From assembly GCF_014646155.1 (NCBI RefSeq), contig NZ_BMMX01000004.1, positions 1 to 40,880 on the forward strand: a stretch of 40,880 nucleotides of DNA, read 5' to 3'. This document shows positions 1 through 8,964 of this stretch, piece by piece. The notes beneath the pieces are model-generated. The model ran no database searches. It saw nothing but the letters and a program-made list of their open reading frames with translations, and was not told where the DNA came from. Origin of the DNA: Mangrovihabitans endophyticus. Its GTDB lineage: Bacteria; Actinomycetota; Actinomycetes; Mycobacteriales; Micromonosporaceae. A program made the translations under genes and the position numbers. The stretch's first letter is position 1, and the number at the start of each line of letters is the position of its first letter.

Positions 1-116
1 CCGAACCAACCACAAAGCAACCATCACGATCACCCTAGGGTCGACCAGCAGCCCAGCACCCTAACTACGCGGCATTGCCCCTAGCCCGCACCGGACCCGT
101 GGGCGATGGCGGCCCG

Positions 117-644
117 TCAGGCGCAGTAACCGACGACCGGCGTCATCCATTCGGTGATCCGATCCTGGATGGTCTGGTCCAGTTTGTCGGTGGTGGTGAT
201 GTCGTCGAAGAGCTTGTCGTCGCCGCTGCTCTTGACGAACTTCGCGGCCGACTCGGCACCCGCATCCCGCAGGTCCGGATCCTGCGCCGCGTCCGTCTCC
301 TTCTTCAGCTTGGCGCCGATGTCCTTGAGTTCCTTGGACGCCGCTTGCTCGGCCTTCTTGGCCGCGTCCGAGTCCTTCGCTTCCCGGTACGCAATCATCT
401 TGCCGATGTGGGTGCCGAAGTCCTCCAGATCCTCGCTGAAGATCTTCTGAACCTCGCCACACACCGTCTCGGTGTTCGCCGAGTAGTCCGGTTCCGTGGT
501 CACCGGGGTCGACGGTGTGGCCACCCACGATGGCCCTCCGGCTTGCGGGGTGTCGTCGGACGGGTCGCCGCTGGTGTCGCTGCCGCAAGCCGCACCGGAC
601 AGCAGAAGACCACCGAGGGTTACCGCCAGAAGGGCACGTCGCAT
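117..644 (-). CDS. Putative secreted lipoprotein, function unknown
   Basis: A 175-residue protein. It opens with a short basic n-region, a hydrophobic stretch and a lipobox-like SGAAC with Cys20, so export and lipid anchoring on the outer face of the membrane are expected. The -3 position is Gly, which makes the lipobox weaker than usual. The mature part begins with a Ser/Asp/Pro-rich linker (about residues 21-55), then a Lys/Asp/Glu/Ala-rich, probably helical domain that ends in WMTPVVGYCA. I recognise no enzyme motif. The ATG at 642-644 is preceded by only a weak purine stretch. The gene diverges from the SARP regulator across a 240-nt gap that holds a strong hairpin and direct repeats. Confidence 0.75.
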   Translation of the reverse strand: MRRALLAVTLGGLLLSGAACGSDTSGDPSDDTPQAGGPSWVATPSTPVTTEPDYSANTETVCGEVQKIFSEDLEDFGTHIGKMIAYREAKDSDAAKKAEQAASKELKDIGAKLKKETDAAQDPDLRDAGAESAAKFVKSSGDDKLFDDITTTDKLDQTIQDRITEWMTPVVGYCA

Positions 645-742
645 CTCAAGATCCTGTTCGTCGGGCAGTGCAAACCTTGCCGACGATACGGTTCGCTTCG
701 GCCTGCGTCCAACGAGTGACCGGTCGGGGGTGACAATGCGTA

Positions 743-775
743 CAGCCCGTCCGCGACGTGTTTGCGGACGGGCTG
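743..775. promoter_or_regulatory. Perfect 12-bp inverted repeat in the divergent intergenic region
   Basis: CAGCCCGTCCGC at 743-754 is matched by its exact reverse complement at 764-775, around a 9-nt loop. No T-run follows on either strand. It lies between two divergent genes, so it is not an ordinary end-of-gene terminator. It could be an attenuator in the leader of either gene, an operator, or the terminator of a small unseen transcript. Confidence 0.6.
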
Positions 776-809
776 AACGCCCCCGTTTGCCGGGGCGAAG
801 ACTGTCATC

Positions 810-854
810 CGCCGCTATCGTCGCGCTGCCGATCCGCTCTCGCCGCTATCGTCG
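810..854. repeat. 14-nt direct repeat pair upstream of the SARP-type regulator
   Basis: CGCCGCTATCGTCG occurs at 810-823 and again at 841-854. The copies are 31 nt apart (about three helical turns) and end 31 nt before the ATG of the regulator. SARP-family proteins are known to bind direct repeats on one face of the helix, so this is a candidate site for self-control. That role is inferred. Confidence 0.5.
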
Positions 855-884
855 AGTCGGTCGGCGGTAAGGACGGGGGAGACC

Positions 885-3800
885 ATGCGGTTCGGCATCC
901 TGGGGCCGCTCTCGGTGACCGATGGCGGTCGCGATGTAGCGATCACGGCCGGCCGTGACCGCGTTGTCCTGGCGACGCTTCTCCTCAACAACACCCGGAT
1001 CGTCGGTGTGGAGGAGTTGATCGACGCCGTCTGGGCGGACGACCCGCCCGCCACCGCGCGGGGGCAGTTGCAGACATGCATCTCGCGGCTGCGCCGCCTG
1101 CTGCCCGCCGACATGATCGCCACCGACCCCGCCGGTTACGCCGTCACGGTGCCCGGTGCGGACCTCGATGCGGCGGTCTTCGCCCGGCTCACCGCGGAGG
1201 CGCGGGCGACCGCCGGAAGCGACGGCGACAAGGCCGCCGCGATGTTCCGGGAAGCCTTGGCGCTCTGGCGTGGCCCGGCGTTGACCGGGTTGGACACCCC
1301 GGCCGTGCGCCAGTCGGCGGGCGTCCTGGACGAGCAACGCGCCGCGGCGATGGAGGACTGGATCGACCTGGAGCTGGAGGCCGGCGGCACCCGGGAACTG
1401 GCCGCCGATCTGGCCGGGATGGTCGAGCGGTATCCGCTCCGGGAACGGCTGCGGGCGCAGCTCATGACCTGTCTCTGCCAGATCGGGCGGCAGGCCGAGG
1501 CGCTTGCCGAATATCGCCGGGTGTGCACCCTGCTCCGCGACGAGCTGGGCATCGAACCGGGACCGGCCTTGCAGGACCTGCACCGACGCATCCTGAGCGG
1601 CGAGGTGGTGCCCGGCCACGCCGCGCACGCCGCATCCCCGGCGCCGCGCAACCTGCCCCGTACGGTGGGCGACTTCACCGGGCGTGGTGACGCCGTCAGC
1701 CGGTTGCTCGCGGCGGCGACGCGCACCACGGTGCTGGCCATCGACGGCATGGCGGGCAGCGGCAAGACCACCCTGGCGTTGCGGGTGGCGGGGCTGCTCG
1801 CCGACGCGTACCCGGACGCGCAACTGTTTCTCGACCTGCACGGGCACGGCGAACGGGCGCCCGTCGAGCCGGAGGCCGCCTTGCTGGCCCTGCTGCGCCA
1901 ACTCGGCATCGAGGGCGAGCGCGTGCCCACCGACCTCGACGACCGAGCGGCGTTGTGGCGCTCCGAACTCGCGGCCCGACGGGGTCTGGTGATCTTGGAC
2001 AACGCGGCGTCCAGCGCCCAGATCGGCCTGCTGCTGCCGGCCTCACCGGGCAGCCTGGCGCTGGTCACCAGCCGTCGGCGGCTGATCGGGCTGGACGGCG
2101 TGCACCCCGAGTCGCTGCCGGTCCTGGACGAACCGGACGCGGTGGCCATGCTGACCAAGATCGTCGGGGAGCGGGTAACCGCCGAGCCGGAGGCGTCGCT
2201 GGCGCTGGTCCGGCGCTGTGGTTGCCTGCCATTGGCGATCCGGCTGGCCGGATCGCGCCTCGCGCATCGTCCCCGCTGGGCGGTGTCCGACCTGGTGCGG
2301 CGCCTGGGCGAGTCGGCCCTGCCCGAGCTGGCCGCCGAGGACCGGACGGTCGCCAGCGCGTTCGCCTTCTCATACGGGCAACTGCCGGCCCGGATGCAGA
2401 ACGTTTTCCGCCTGCTCAGCCTGTACCCGTCCGACCGATTCGGGGTGCCGGCGGCGGCTGCGCTCGCCGATCTGTCGCTGGACGACGTGCAGGACGTGCT
2501 CGACGAATTGGTGAATGTGCACCTGGTCGACGAGCCGGCGCCCGGCCGATACCGGCTGCACGACCTGGTCAAGCAGTACGCCTCGTCGCTGGTCGACGGG
2601 GAGCCGCCGGACCTGCGTCGGTCCGCGCTGCAGCGACTGGTGGATTTCCACCTGCACGCCAGCATCGCGTTGAACTTCAGCCGCGAAGCCCACGCCGCCG
2701 CCAACGACTACGCGGTCGGCACGCCCCCGCGTCCCGATCTGGTCGAACGGGCGGTGGCCGATCCGGACTGGCTGGAGACGCAGAGCCGGGATCTGGTGGC
2801 TCTGGCGCGCATCGCGACGGAGATCGGCGACCACCGGACGGGATGGCTTCTCGCGCGGGTGAACTGGCAGTTCCTCTACTTCCGGAACTACTGCGACGTG
2901 TTGATCGCGGTGCACACCCAGGGACTGGCCGCGGCCACGGCGAGTGGTGACGCGCGCGGGGTCGCGCTGATGAGCAACTATCTCGCCTCGGGACTGGTCC
3001 GCGTCGGCCGGTACGCGGAGGCGCTGCAGCGCATCTCGGTGATGTTGGACTACCACGAGCGCGCCAGAGACTCCGCAGGCGCTGCCCGAGCACGTTCGAA
3101 CATCGGCGTGGTGCTTCTGCGGCTGGGACGGTTACGGGAGGCGCTGGCGGCGGCCAACCAGGCGTACTGGGCGTGGCCGCAACGTGACGTCGAGGGCATC
3201 GCCCGGCGCAACTCGGAATCGGCTTCCGCACTGATCCAATTGGGCCGTCATCCGGAGGCCCTGCGCCGGGCCCGGCTGGCATTGCAAGGCGCGGTGGAGT
3301 GCCGCAGCGCGAGTCTCAAAGCGTCATGCCTGATGGACGTCGCCGAGGCACGCGCCTGCCTCGGCGATCTCGACGCCGCGCGCCGGCTGCTCCTGGCCGC
3401 ATTGCGCATCACTCGCCAACTGCACCAGCAGGTCACCAAGATCGAAGTGCTCCGCGTCCTCGGCCAGGTGGAGGCTCGGAGCGGCCGGAGCGAGCAGGCG
3501 GTCGATTGGTACCTCGCCGCTCTCAGCCTCGCCCGTGAGCGCGACCAGAGCCCCAACATCGCGCAGGTGTCCAACGGCCTCGGCGTCGCCCTGGCCACCG
3601 TCGGCGACCTGGGCGGCGCGGCGGAACTGCACCGCAATGCCCTCGCCATCGCCCGGCGCATCAACCTCCCCGTGGAACAGGGCCGGGCACTGAGCGGGCT
3701 GGCCGCCTGCGCCGCGGCGGCCGGCGACGAACCCGCCGCCCGACGTCTGTGGCAGCAGGCGCGGGAGATCTTCACCGCGACGGGGGCAGCCGACCGGTTC

Positions 3801-3890
3801 GACGTCGAGGCCCGGCTCGCCGCCCTCGACACCCGACCGGGTGCGGATCACCTGCGGCCCGCTCCGGACGGGGGCACGATGGAGTGGTGA
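885..3890 (+). CDS. AfsR/SARP-family regulator with BTAD, NB-ARC and TPR domains
   Basis: A 1001-residue cytoplasmic transcription activator of the large SARP type. Residues 1-90 form an OmpR-like winged helix, including the typical [11 protein letters not shown] opening. About 95-240 is the bacterial transcriptional activation domain. About 265-560 is an NB-ARC STAND NTPase with Walker [10 protein letters not shown] (near residues 288-296), Walker B LVILDN (near 368-373), a TSR sensor and a CLPLA motif. The rest is helical TPR-like repeats. Such proteins bind direct repeats and activate secondary-metabolite or developmental genes after nucleotide-driven oligomerisation. GGGGGA lies 5-10 nt before the ATG. 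No biosynthetic cluster is visible nearby. The stop codon overlaps the fumC start, so the two genes are probably co-transcribed and translationally coupled. The ligand and targets are unknown. Confidence 0.92.
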   Translation: MRFGILGPLSVTDGGRDVAITAGRDRVVLATLLLNNTRIVGVEELIDAVWADDPPATARGQLQTCISRLRRLLPADMIATDPAGYAVTVPGADLDAAVFARLTAEARATAGSDGDKAAAMFREALALWRGPALTGLDTPAVRQSAGVLDEQRAAAMEDWIDLELEAGGTRELAADLAGMVERYPLRERLRAQLMTCLCQIGRQAEALAEYRRVCTLLRDELGIEPGPALQDLHRRILSGEVVPGHAAHAASPAPRNLPRTVGDFTGRGDAVSRLLAAATRTTVLAIDGMAGSGKTTLALRVAGLLADAYPDAQLFLDLHGHGERAPVEPEAALLALLRQLGIEGERVPTDLDDRAALWRSELAARRGLVILDNAASSAQIGLLLPASPGSLALVTSRRRLIGLDGVHPESLPVLDEPDAVAMLTKIVGERVTAEPEASLALVRRCGCLPLAIRLAGSRLAHRPRWAVSDLVRRLGESALPELAAEDRTVASAFAFSYGQLPARMQNVFRLLSLYPSDRFGVPAAAALADLSLDDVQDVLDELVNVHLVDEPAPGRYRLHDLVKQYASSLVDGEPPDLRRSALQRLVDFHLHASIALNFSREAHAAANDYAVGTPPRPDLVERAVADPDWLETQSRDLVALARIATEIGDHRTGWLLARVNWQFLYFRNYCDVLIAVHTQGLAAATASGDARGVALMSNYLASGLVRVGRYAEALQRISVMLDYHERARDSAGAARARSNIGVVLLRLGRLREALAAANQAYWAWPQRDVEGIARRNSESASALIQLGRHPEALRRARLALQGAVECRSASLKASCLMDVAEARACLGDLDAARRLLLAALRITRQLHQQVTKIEVLRVLGQVEARSGRSEQAVDWYLAALSLARERDQSPNIAQVSNGLGVALATVGDLGGAAELHRNALAIARRINLPVEQGRALSGLAACAAAAGDEPAARRLWQQAREIFTATGAADRFDVEARLAALDTRPGADHLRPAPDGGTMEW

Positions 3891-5290
3891 CTTCGACGAG
3901 CGATGAGAACGGCTTCCGGATCGAGCACGACACCATGGGGGAGGTGCGCGTCCCGGCCGATGCCCTGTGGCGGGCACAGACCCAGCGGGCGGTGCAGAAC
4001 TTCCCGATCTCCGGTCGTGGCCTGGAACCGGCGCACATCCACGCCCTGGCCCGCATCAAGGGTGCCGCGGCGCAGGTCAACGGCGCCTTGGGCGTACTGG
4101 AGAAGGACCTGGCCGAGGCGATCGGTGCCGCCGCCGGGCGTGTCGCGGACGGCGGGTACGACGACCAGTTCCCCATCGACGTCTTTCAGACCGGCTCCGG
4201 CACGTCGTCGAACATGAACGCCAACGAGGTCATCGCCTCCCTGGCGGCACGCGAGCTGGGCCGCCCGGTGCATCCGAACGACCATGTGAACGCCTCGCAG
4301 TCGAGCAACGACGTGTTCCCGTCGTCCATTCATCTGGCCGCCGCCGAATCGCTCACCAGCGACCTGTTGCCGGCGCTGGACCATCTGGCGGGCGCGCTGA
4401 ACACGAAGGCCACCGACTGGTCGGAGGTGGTGAAATCCGGCCGCACCCATCTCATGGACGCCACACCGGTCACCCTTGGGCAGGAGTTCTCCGGGTACGC
4501 GGCGCAGGTGCACCACGGCATCGAGCGGCTGACCGACGTGCTTCCCCGACTGGCCGAACTGCCGCTGGGCGGTACGGCGGTGGGTACCGGCGTGAACACC
4601 CCGCCCGGGTTCGCGGCCGAGGTGATCGCCGCCCTGAAGCGCATCACCGGCCTGCCGCTGACCGAGGCCCGTAACCACTTCGAGGCGCAAGGCGCGCGGG
4701 ACGCGTTGGTGGAGACGTCCGGCCAGTTGCGTACCGTCGCGGTCAGCCTCTACAAGATCGTCAATGACATCCGCTGGATGGGGTCGGGACCGCGCGCCGG
4801 CCTGCGCGAGCTGCGGCTGCCGGACCTGCAGCCCGGCTCGTCGATCATGCCGGGCAAGGTGAACCCGGTGGTTCCCGAATCGGTGCGGCAGGTCTGCGCC
4901 CAGGTGATCGGCAACGACGCGACGGTCGCCTTCGCCGGCACTCAGGGCGACTTCGAACTGAACGTGATGCTGCCGGTGATGGCCCGCAACATCCTGGAGT
5001 CCATTCGTCTGCTGGCCGCGGCGGCGCGCATGCTGGCCGACCGGTGCATCGCGGACCTGGCGGCGAACGATGAGGTCGTCCGTGCATACGCGGAAGGGTC
5101 GCCGTCGATCGTCACCCCGCTGAACCGATTCCTCGGCTACGACGAGGCCGCCGCGGTGGCCAAGGAGGCGCTCGCGTCCGGGAAGGCCATCCGCGAGGTT
5201 GTGCTGGCGCGCGGGCACGTGTCCCGTGGCGCGCTCACCGAGGAGCAGCTTGATCAGGCGCTGGACGTGTTGCGGATGACCCGGCCGTAG
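3887..5290 (+). CDS. fumC: Class II fumarate hydratase (FumC)
   Basis: A 467-residue cytosolic TCA-cycle enzyme that interconverts fumarate and L-malate. It carries the fumarase/aspartase signature [10 protein letters not shown] (317-326) and the [18 protein letters not shown] block. With the GTG at 3887, the catalytic residues fall at His188 and Ser318, the same numbers as in E. coli FumC, which supports this start. A second GTG three bases upstream (3884) cannot be excluded. The start forms a GTGA overlap with the upstream regulator. The length and the HLMDATP form of the second motif favour fumarase over aspartase or argininosuccinate lyase. Coupling to a SARP-type regulator is unusual for a central-metabolism gene. 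Confidence 0.95.
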   Translation: MTSTSDENGFRIEHDTMGEVRVPADALWRAQTQRAVQNFPISGRGLEPAHIHALARIKGAAAQVNGALGVLEKDLAEAIGAAAGRVADGGYDDQFPIDVFQTGSGTSSNMNANEVIASLAARELGRPVHPNDHVNASQSSNDVFPSSIHLAAAESLTSDLLPALDHLAGALNTKATDWSEVVKSGRTHLMDATPVTLGQEFSGYAAQVHHGIERLTDVLPRLAELPLGGTAVGTGVNTPPGFAAEVIAALKRITGLPLTEARNHFEAQGARDALVETSGQLRTVAVSLYKIVNDIRWMGSGPRAGLRELRLPDLQPGSSIMPGKVNPVVPESVRQVCAQVIGNDATVAFAGTQGDFELNVMLPVMARNILESIRLLAAAARMLADRCIADLAANDEVVRAYAEGSPSIVTPLNRFLGYDEAAAVAKEALASGKAIREVVLARGHVSRGALTEEQLDQALDVLRMTRP

Positions 5291-5346
5291 CGTACGCAAG
5301 GTCAAGCGGTCTTGCCGTAATCGAGCAGATTCGATTTCATGCGTGC

Positions 5347-7035
5347 ATGAGAAAACCCCTGCTCGCCGCCGCCGTCGTCACCGCGATGGTTCCGGCGCTC
5401 CTCGTCGGTGCGCCGGCATCCGCGGCGACCGCGACCGAGTACACGGTGGTCGCCGGCGACGGCGTGTCACCGGACGCCGCCACGGCGGCCATCGCCGCCG
5501 TCGGCGGCACCATCCTCAGCCGCAACGACGCGGTCGGTGTCTATGAAGTGACCTCCACACGCGACGGCTTCTCGTCCGCGGTCGCCGCCTCCGACAACCT
5601 GATCGGCGCCAGCCCCCGGCGGGCCATCGGCTTCGCGCCCTCGGTGGAGAAACCGATCGAACTGCCCATCGGCCCGGCACCGGCTGCCGGGTCGTCGGCC
5701 GCCGCCAAGTCGGCTGCCTCGCCCTCCGCCGCGGTTTCGTCGGCTGCCGCGCCGAAACCGGGCAAGATGGACCCGCTCGACGACCGGCTCTGGGGCCTGA
5801 CCATGATCCACGCGGATCTGGCCCGCAAGCTGCAAAAGGGCAACCGTGGCGTCACCGTCGGCGTGTTGGACACCGGACTGGACGCTTCCCACCCCGACCT
5901 CGCGCCGCACTTCATCAAGCGACTGTCCCGCAACTTCGCGGCGGACATCCCCGACGTCGACGGGCCCTGCGAGGTGGCCGGTTGCGTCGACCCGGTGGGC
6001 ACCGACGACGGCGGCCACGGCACCCACGTGGCGGGCATCATCGGTGCGGCGGCCGACGGATCCGGCGTCTCCGGCGTGGCGCCCAAGGTGGGGCTGGTGG
6101 AGCTCAAAGGCGGTCAGGACTCCGGATACTTCTTCTTGGACCCCGTGGTCAATGCGCTGACATATGCGGCCGACGCCGGGATCGACGTGGTCAACATGTC
6201 CTTCTACGTCGACCCGTGGCTGTACAACTGCACCGCGAACGCGGCCGACGGCCCCGAGGCGCGGGCCGAGCAGCAGGCGATCATCGTGGGCATTCAGCGC
6301 GCCCTGAACTACGCGCACGACGGTGGCGTGACGCTGGTCGGCGCGCTCGGCAACCAGCACGACGACCTGGGTAACCCGCGGGATGACGCGTCCAGCCCGG
6401 ACTACGGGACGCCGTCGTACCCCCGTGACATCGACAACGCCGACTGCCTCAGCCTGCCCGCCGAGGGCGACAACGTGATCGCGGTGTCGTCGGTCGGGCC
6501 GTCCGGCGCCAAGGCGGCGTACTCGAACTACGGCACCGAGCAGACCTCTCTGGCCGCACCCGGAGGCTGGACGCAGGACCTCTATGGCACTCCGCAGTAC
6601 AACAAGACCACCAACAACGTGCTGTCCACGTACCCGCTGTCGGTGTTGCGGGCGAGCGGCGCCGTGGACGCGGACGGCAACCCGACCACCAGCTCCGTTC
6701 TCAAGGACTGCTCCAGCGGTACGTGCGGCTACTACCGGTACCTGGCGGGCACCTCGATGGCGTCGCCGCATGTGGCCGGCGTGGCGGCGCTGATCATCAG
6801 CCAGTACGGGAACAACGACTGGAAGCGGGGCGGTCTGAAGATGAACCCGGACGCGGTGCGCCGGATCCTGTTCCAGACCGCGACCGAGCACGCCTGCCCG
6901 AAGCCGCGACTGCGCAGTTACGCGCAGGAGGGCTTCTCCGCGGAGTACGACGCGTACTGCGACGGCGGTTCCAAGTTCAACGGCTTCTACGGGCACGGCA
7001 TCGTCGACGCGTACGCGGCGGTCGGCGGCCAGTAG
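5347..7035 (+). CDS. Secreted subtilisin-like (S8) serine protease
   Basis: A 562-residue exported endopeptidase. Residues 1-27 are a Sec signal peptide ending APASA-AT. A propeptide-like region (about 30-105) follows, then an Ala/Ser/Pro-rich linker. The catalytic domain has Asp175 in VLDTGLDASHPD, His224 in GGHGTHVAG, oxyanion Asn336 in GALGN and nucleophile Ser470 in AGTSMASPHVAG. Several Cys residues (for example in the CEVAGC and CSSGTCGYY regions) suggest disulphides, in keeping with an extracellular enzyme. No C-terminal membrane anchor is seen, so it is probably released. The ATG at 5347 has no clear Shine-Dalgarno sequence. It is 56 nt downstream of fumC and probably has its own promoter. 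Confidence 0.93.
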   Translation: MRKPLLAAAVVTAMVPALLVGAPASAATATEYTVVAGDGVSPDAATAAIAAVGGTILSRNDAVGVYEVTSTRDGFSSAVAASDNLIGASPRRAIGFAPSVEKPIELPIGPAPAAGSSAAAKSAASPSAAVSSAAAPKPGKMDPLDDRLWGLTMIHADLARKLQKGNRGVTVGVLDTGLDASHPDLAPHFIKRLSRNFAADIPDVDGPCEVAGCVDPVGTDDGGHGTHVAGIIGAAADGSGVSGVAPKVGLVELKGGQDSGYFFLDPVVNALTYAADAGIDVVNMSFYVDPWLYNCTANAADGPEARAEQQAIIVGIQRALNYAHDGGVTLVGALGNQHDDLGNPRDDASSPDYGTPSYPRDIDNADCLSLPAEGDNVIAVSSVGPSGAKAAYSNYGTEQTSLAAPGGWTQDLYGTPQYNKTTNNVLSTYPLSVLRASGAVDADGNPTTSSVLKDCSSGTCGYYRYLAGTSMASPHVAGVAALIISQYGNNDWKRGGLKMNPDAVRRILFQTATEHACPKPRLRSYAQEGFSAEYDAYCDGGSKFNGFYGHGIVDAYAAVGGQ

Positions 7036-7128
7036 CGGTCGGCGGCCAGGAATCGCCCGGGCACTCGTTCGGTGAACGCGCGGTGTTCCACTCGGCGGCA
7101 TCCGATGGAACACCGCGCAGGACCGCCC

Positions 7129-7230
7129 CTCCCCGCGTCGCGTCTCCCCGCGTCGCGTCTCCCCGCGTCGCGTCTCCCCGCGTCGCGTCTCCCCGCGTCG
7201 CGTCTCCCCGCGTCGCGCCTCCCCGCGTCG
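7129..7230. repeat. 15-nt tandem repeat, nearly seven copies
   Basis: The unit CTCCCCGCGTCGCGT repeats head to tail with an exact 15-nt period from 7129. Five copies are perfect, the sixth (7204-7218) differs at its last base, and a partial copy runs into the first palindromic element near 7230. It lies in the gap between convergent genes. The period is divisible by three, so open frames run through it, but no start with a ribosome site or known protein supports coding. Confidence 0.9.
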
Positions 7231-7298
7231 ATCTTGGACTTACCGTGCCCGATCCAGGCCGATAAAAGCCGACTCGTCCGACCCGAATGTCCAAGATC
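7230..7298. repeat. Palindromic intergenic element, copy A
   Basis: A 69-nt unit bounded by inverted 10-mers: GATCTTGGAC at 7230-7239 and GTCCAAGATC at 7289-7298. Its reverse complement aligns with copy B (7316-7383) along most of its length, including the shared GATCTTGGACATT and GGTCGGAC blocks. The two are therefore members of one dispersed repeat family inserted in opposite directions. Confidence 0.75.
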
Positions 7299-7315
7299 GA
7301 CCGTCCAGGCGGGGC

Positions 7316-7383
7316 GATCTTGGACATTGCGGTCGGACAAGTCGGGTATGGCCGGACGACTCGGGCCAGGAAACTCCAAGATC
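7316..7383. repeat. Palindromic intergenic element, copy B
   Basis: A 68-nt unit with GATCTTGGAC at 7316-7325 and the near-inverse CTCCAAGATC at 7374-7383. It is homologous to copy A in inverted orientation, 17 nt away. No transposase or target duplication is visible. It resembles REP/MITE-like elements between actinomycete genes. Confidence 0.75.
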
Positions 7384-7384
7384 G

Positions 7385-7560
7385 GCGGTGGGAGTGGGGC
7401 GGGCGGTGGGAGGAGGGGTGGCCGTGGAGTGGGGTGGCGGTGGGAGTGGGGTGGCGGTGGGAGTGGGGCGGCGGTGGAGTGGGGTGGCGGTGGGAGTGGG
7501 GTGGCGGTGGGGTGGCGGTGGAGCGGGGTGGCGGGGCGGTGTGGCGGGGCGTGAAGGGGT
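7385..7560. repeat. G-rich (plus strand) low-complexity tract made of GGTGGCGGTGGGAGTGG-like units
   Basis: About 175 nt in which the plus strand is almost only G and T with some A and C, in irregular repeats of GTGGGAGTGG and GGTGGCGG, with many runs of three or four G. The plus strand could form G-quadruplexes. The minus strand is C-rich and G-poor and is the 3' flank of the LCP gene transcript, a composition typical of Rho loading (rut) sites. Both roles are inferred. Confidence 0.7.
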
Positions 7561-7563
7561 GGG

Positions 7564-8715
7564 TCAGCTTTGTGCGATCCAGTCCTGGTGCTTTGCCAGG
7601 AATGTCGGCAACTCGTCGTCCTTCGTCGCCTTCAGCAACTCCATGCTCGTGTCGCTCAGGATCTCCGCGCTACCCACGCCCGGCACCGACTTGCTGTTGA
7701 GCTTGCCGTCATTCGTCTTGATGGTGACCAGATCGTCCGGGTTGATGTTGCGCATGGCGAACGCCCAGTCCTCCAGCGAGACCCCGCCGTTGTCCACCGT
7801 CATGGTCTTGCCGACCGCGCTCAGCAGGCCGGGCAGCTTGGCCGGCGAGTTCAGCCCGTCGTGCACCGCCTGCTTCAGGATCGCCTTGAGCAGTTGCTGC
7901 TGGTGGCGCTGCCGCCCGTAGTCGTAGTCCTTGTCGGCGAGCAGGTCACGCTGGCGGGCGAAGTCCAGCGCCTCGACGGGGGTGAAGCAGTGGTCGCCCT
8001 TGGCGTAGAAGTTCGGTGTCACACCGCGCACCTTGTACGCGATCGTCCCGTCCGAGTGCGTCACGTACGGAACGGCCTGCTTGCCGTCCGCCGTGTGGCC
8101 GATGTGGATGGAGGTGGTGTCCTCGTCCACATACATGCACACCTTGCCGAGCACGTCGACGACCTTGCGGAACCCTTCGAAGTCGATGATCGCCCCGGCG
8201 TTCGGGGTGATGCCGGTCAACTGCTTGATGGTCAGCGCGAGAAGCTCGAACCCGTGCGACAGGGCGGATTCTCCGGTCAGGCCCCGGCTGCCGTACGCGA
8301 AAGCCGCATTGATCTTGTTGTGGCCGCCGCGGTAAGGCACCTTGCCGTTGTCGTACGCGGGAATCTCGACATAGCTGTCCCGGGGCAGCGACACCAGGTA
8401 GGCCCGATCGTGCCCGGCCGGAATGTGCAAGATCATGATGGAGTCGGAGCGGCTCAGCATGCTCGGGTTGCTCTTGCGCGTGTCCAAGCCCACCAGCAGG
8501 ATGTTCTTCGCGCCGCGGATGTCGGCGTGCTTGCGCTCGGTGGTGCTGCGACTGGTGCCGAGCAGGTTCTGCTGCACCACGGTGTGCGTGGCGGTGGCCA
8601 CCGCCACGCGGGTGGCGACGACCGATCCTCCGCTCACCACGATCAGGACCAGCCCGACGCCGATGCACCAGCGTGTCCAGCGGGGGTGGCGGCGCTTGGC
8701 CGAGTTCTTCGGCAA
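7564..8715 (-). CDS. LytR-CpsA-Psr (LCP) family cell-wall glycopolymer ligase
   Basis: A 383-residue membrane-anchored protein. After a basic N-terminus (to residue 16) there is one membrane segment (about 17-40), then an extracytoplasmic LCP domain with the family landmarks RSDSIMIL, SLPRDSYVEIP, KINAAFAYG and an Arg-rich RQRDLL...DYGRQRHQQQ segment. LCP enzymes move polyprenyl-phosphate-linked glycopolymers (teichoic-acid-like or arabinogalactan-type) onto peptidoglycan. The start is a TTG at 8713-8715. A strong GGAGGAG lies 7 nt upstream on the minus strand and decides this start. The gene diverges from rlmB and converges on the subtilase gene. Confidence 0.92.
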   Translation of the reverse strand: MPKNSAKRRHPRWTRWCIGVGLVLIVVSGGSVVATRVAVATATHTVVQQNLLGTSRSTTERKHADIRGAKNILLVGLDTRKSNPSMLSRSDSIMILHIPAGHDRAYLVSLPRDSYVEIPAYDNGKVPYRGGHNKINAAFAYGSRGLTGESALSHGFELLALTIKQLTGITPNAGAIIDFEGFRKVVDVLGKVCMYVDEDTTSIHIGHTADGKQAVPYVTHSDGTIAYKVRGVTPNFYAKGDHCFTPVEALDFARQRDLLADKDYDYGRQRHQQQLLKAILKQAVHDGLNSPAKLPGLLSAVGKTMTVDNGGVSLEDWAFAMRNINPDDLVTIKTNDGKLNSKSVPGVGSAEILSDTSMELLKATKDDELPTFLAKHQDWIAQS

Positions 8716-8831
8716 GGGGATCTCCTCCGTGGCGGTGGTGTCTTCGCCATGAAGACGGTTCCCCGCATGCAGAAGATTGCACCGGATCGGCGAGTTTTTC
8801 TCGCATCATGAGTTGAAGATCACTGAATGGG

Positions 8832-8853
8832 CGTTGCGGCGATCGCCGCAACG
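8832..8853. promoter_or_regulatory. Perfect 22-bp palindrome between the LCP gene and rlmB
   Basis: CGTTGCGGCGA at 8832-8842 is followed directly by its reverse complement at 8843-8853, with no loop. It sits near the middle of the 249-nt divergent gap, about 115 nt from each start. A dimeric regulator site is plausible, but no particular regulator can be named. Confidence 0.55.
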
Positions 8854-8964
8854 ACCGGCTCGGGCGGGTTCCGCGAGGATGCGGCCACCCCGATACGCTG
8901 GTACGTGTCATGAAAGCTGCGCTACCGCCAAGCGCCGCGCGCGACGTGTAGGGGAGCAGCACTG

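Noticed and set aside
7129..7230. Possible CRISPR array
   Set aside because: Repeats are head to tail with no spacers and only 15 nt long, and no cas genes are present.
7072..7554. Open frames through the repeat tract (PASRL or GDATR repeats, Trp/Gly-rich tails)
   Set aside because: They exist because the repeat has a period of 15 nt and the tract lacks stops. There is no ribosome site, no known domain and no normal amino-acid composition.
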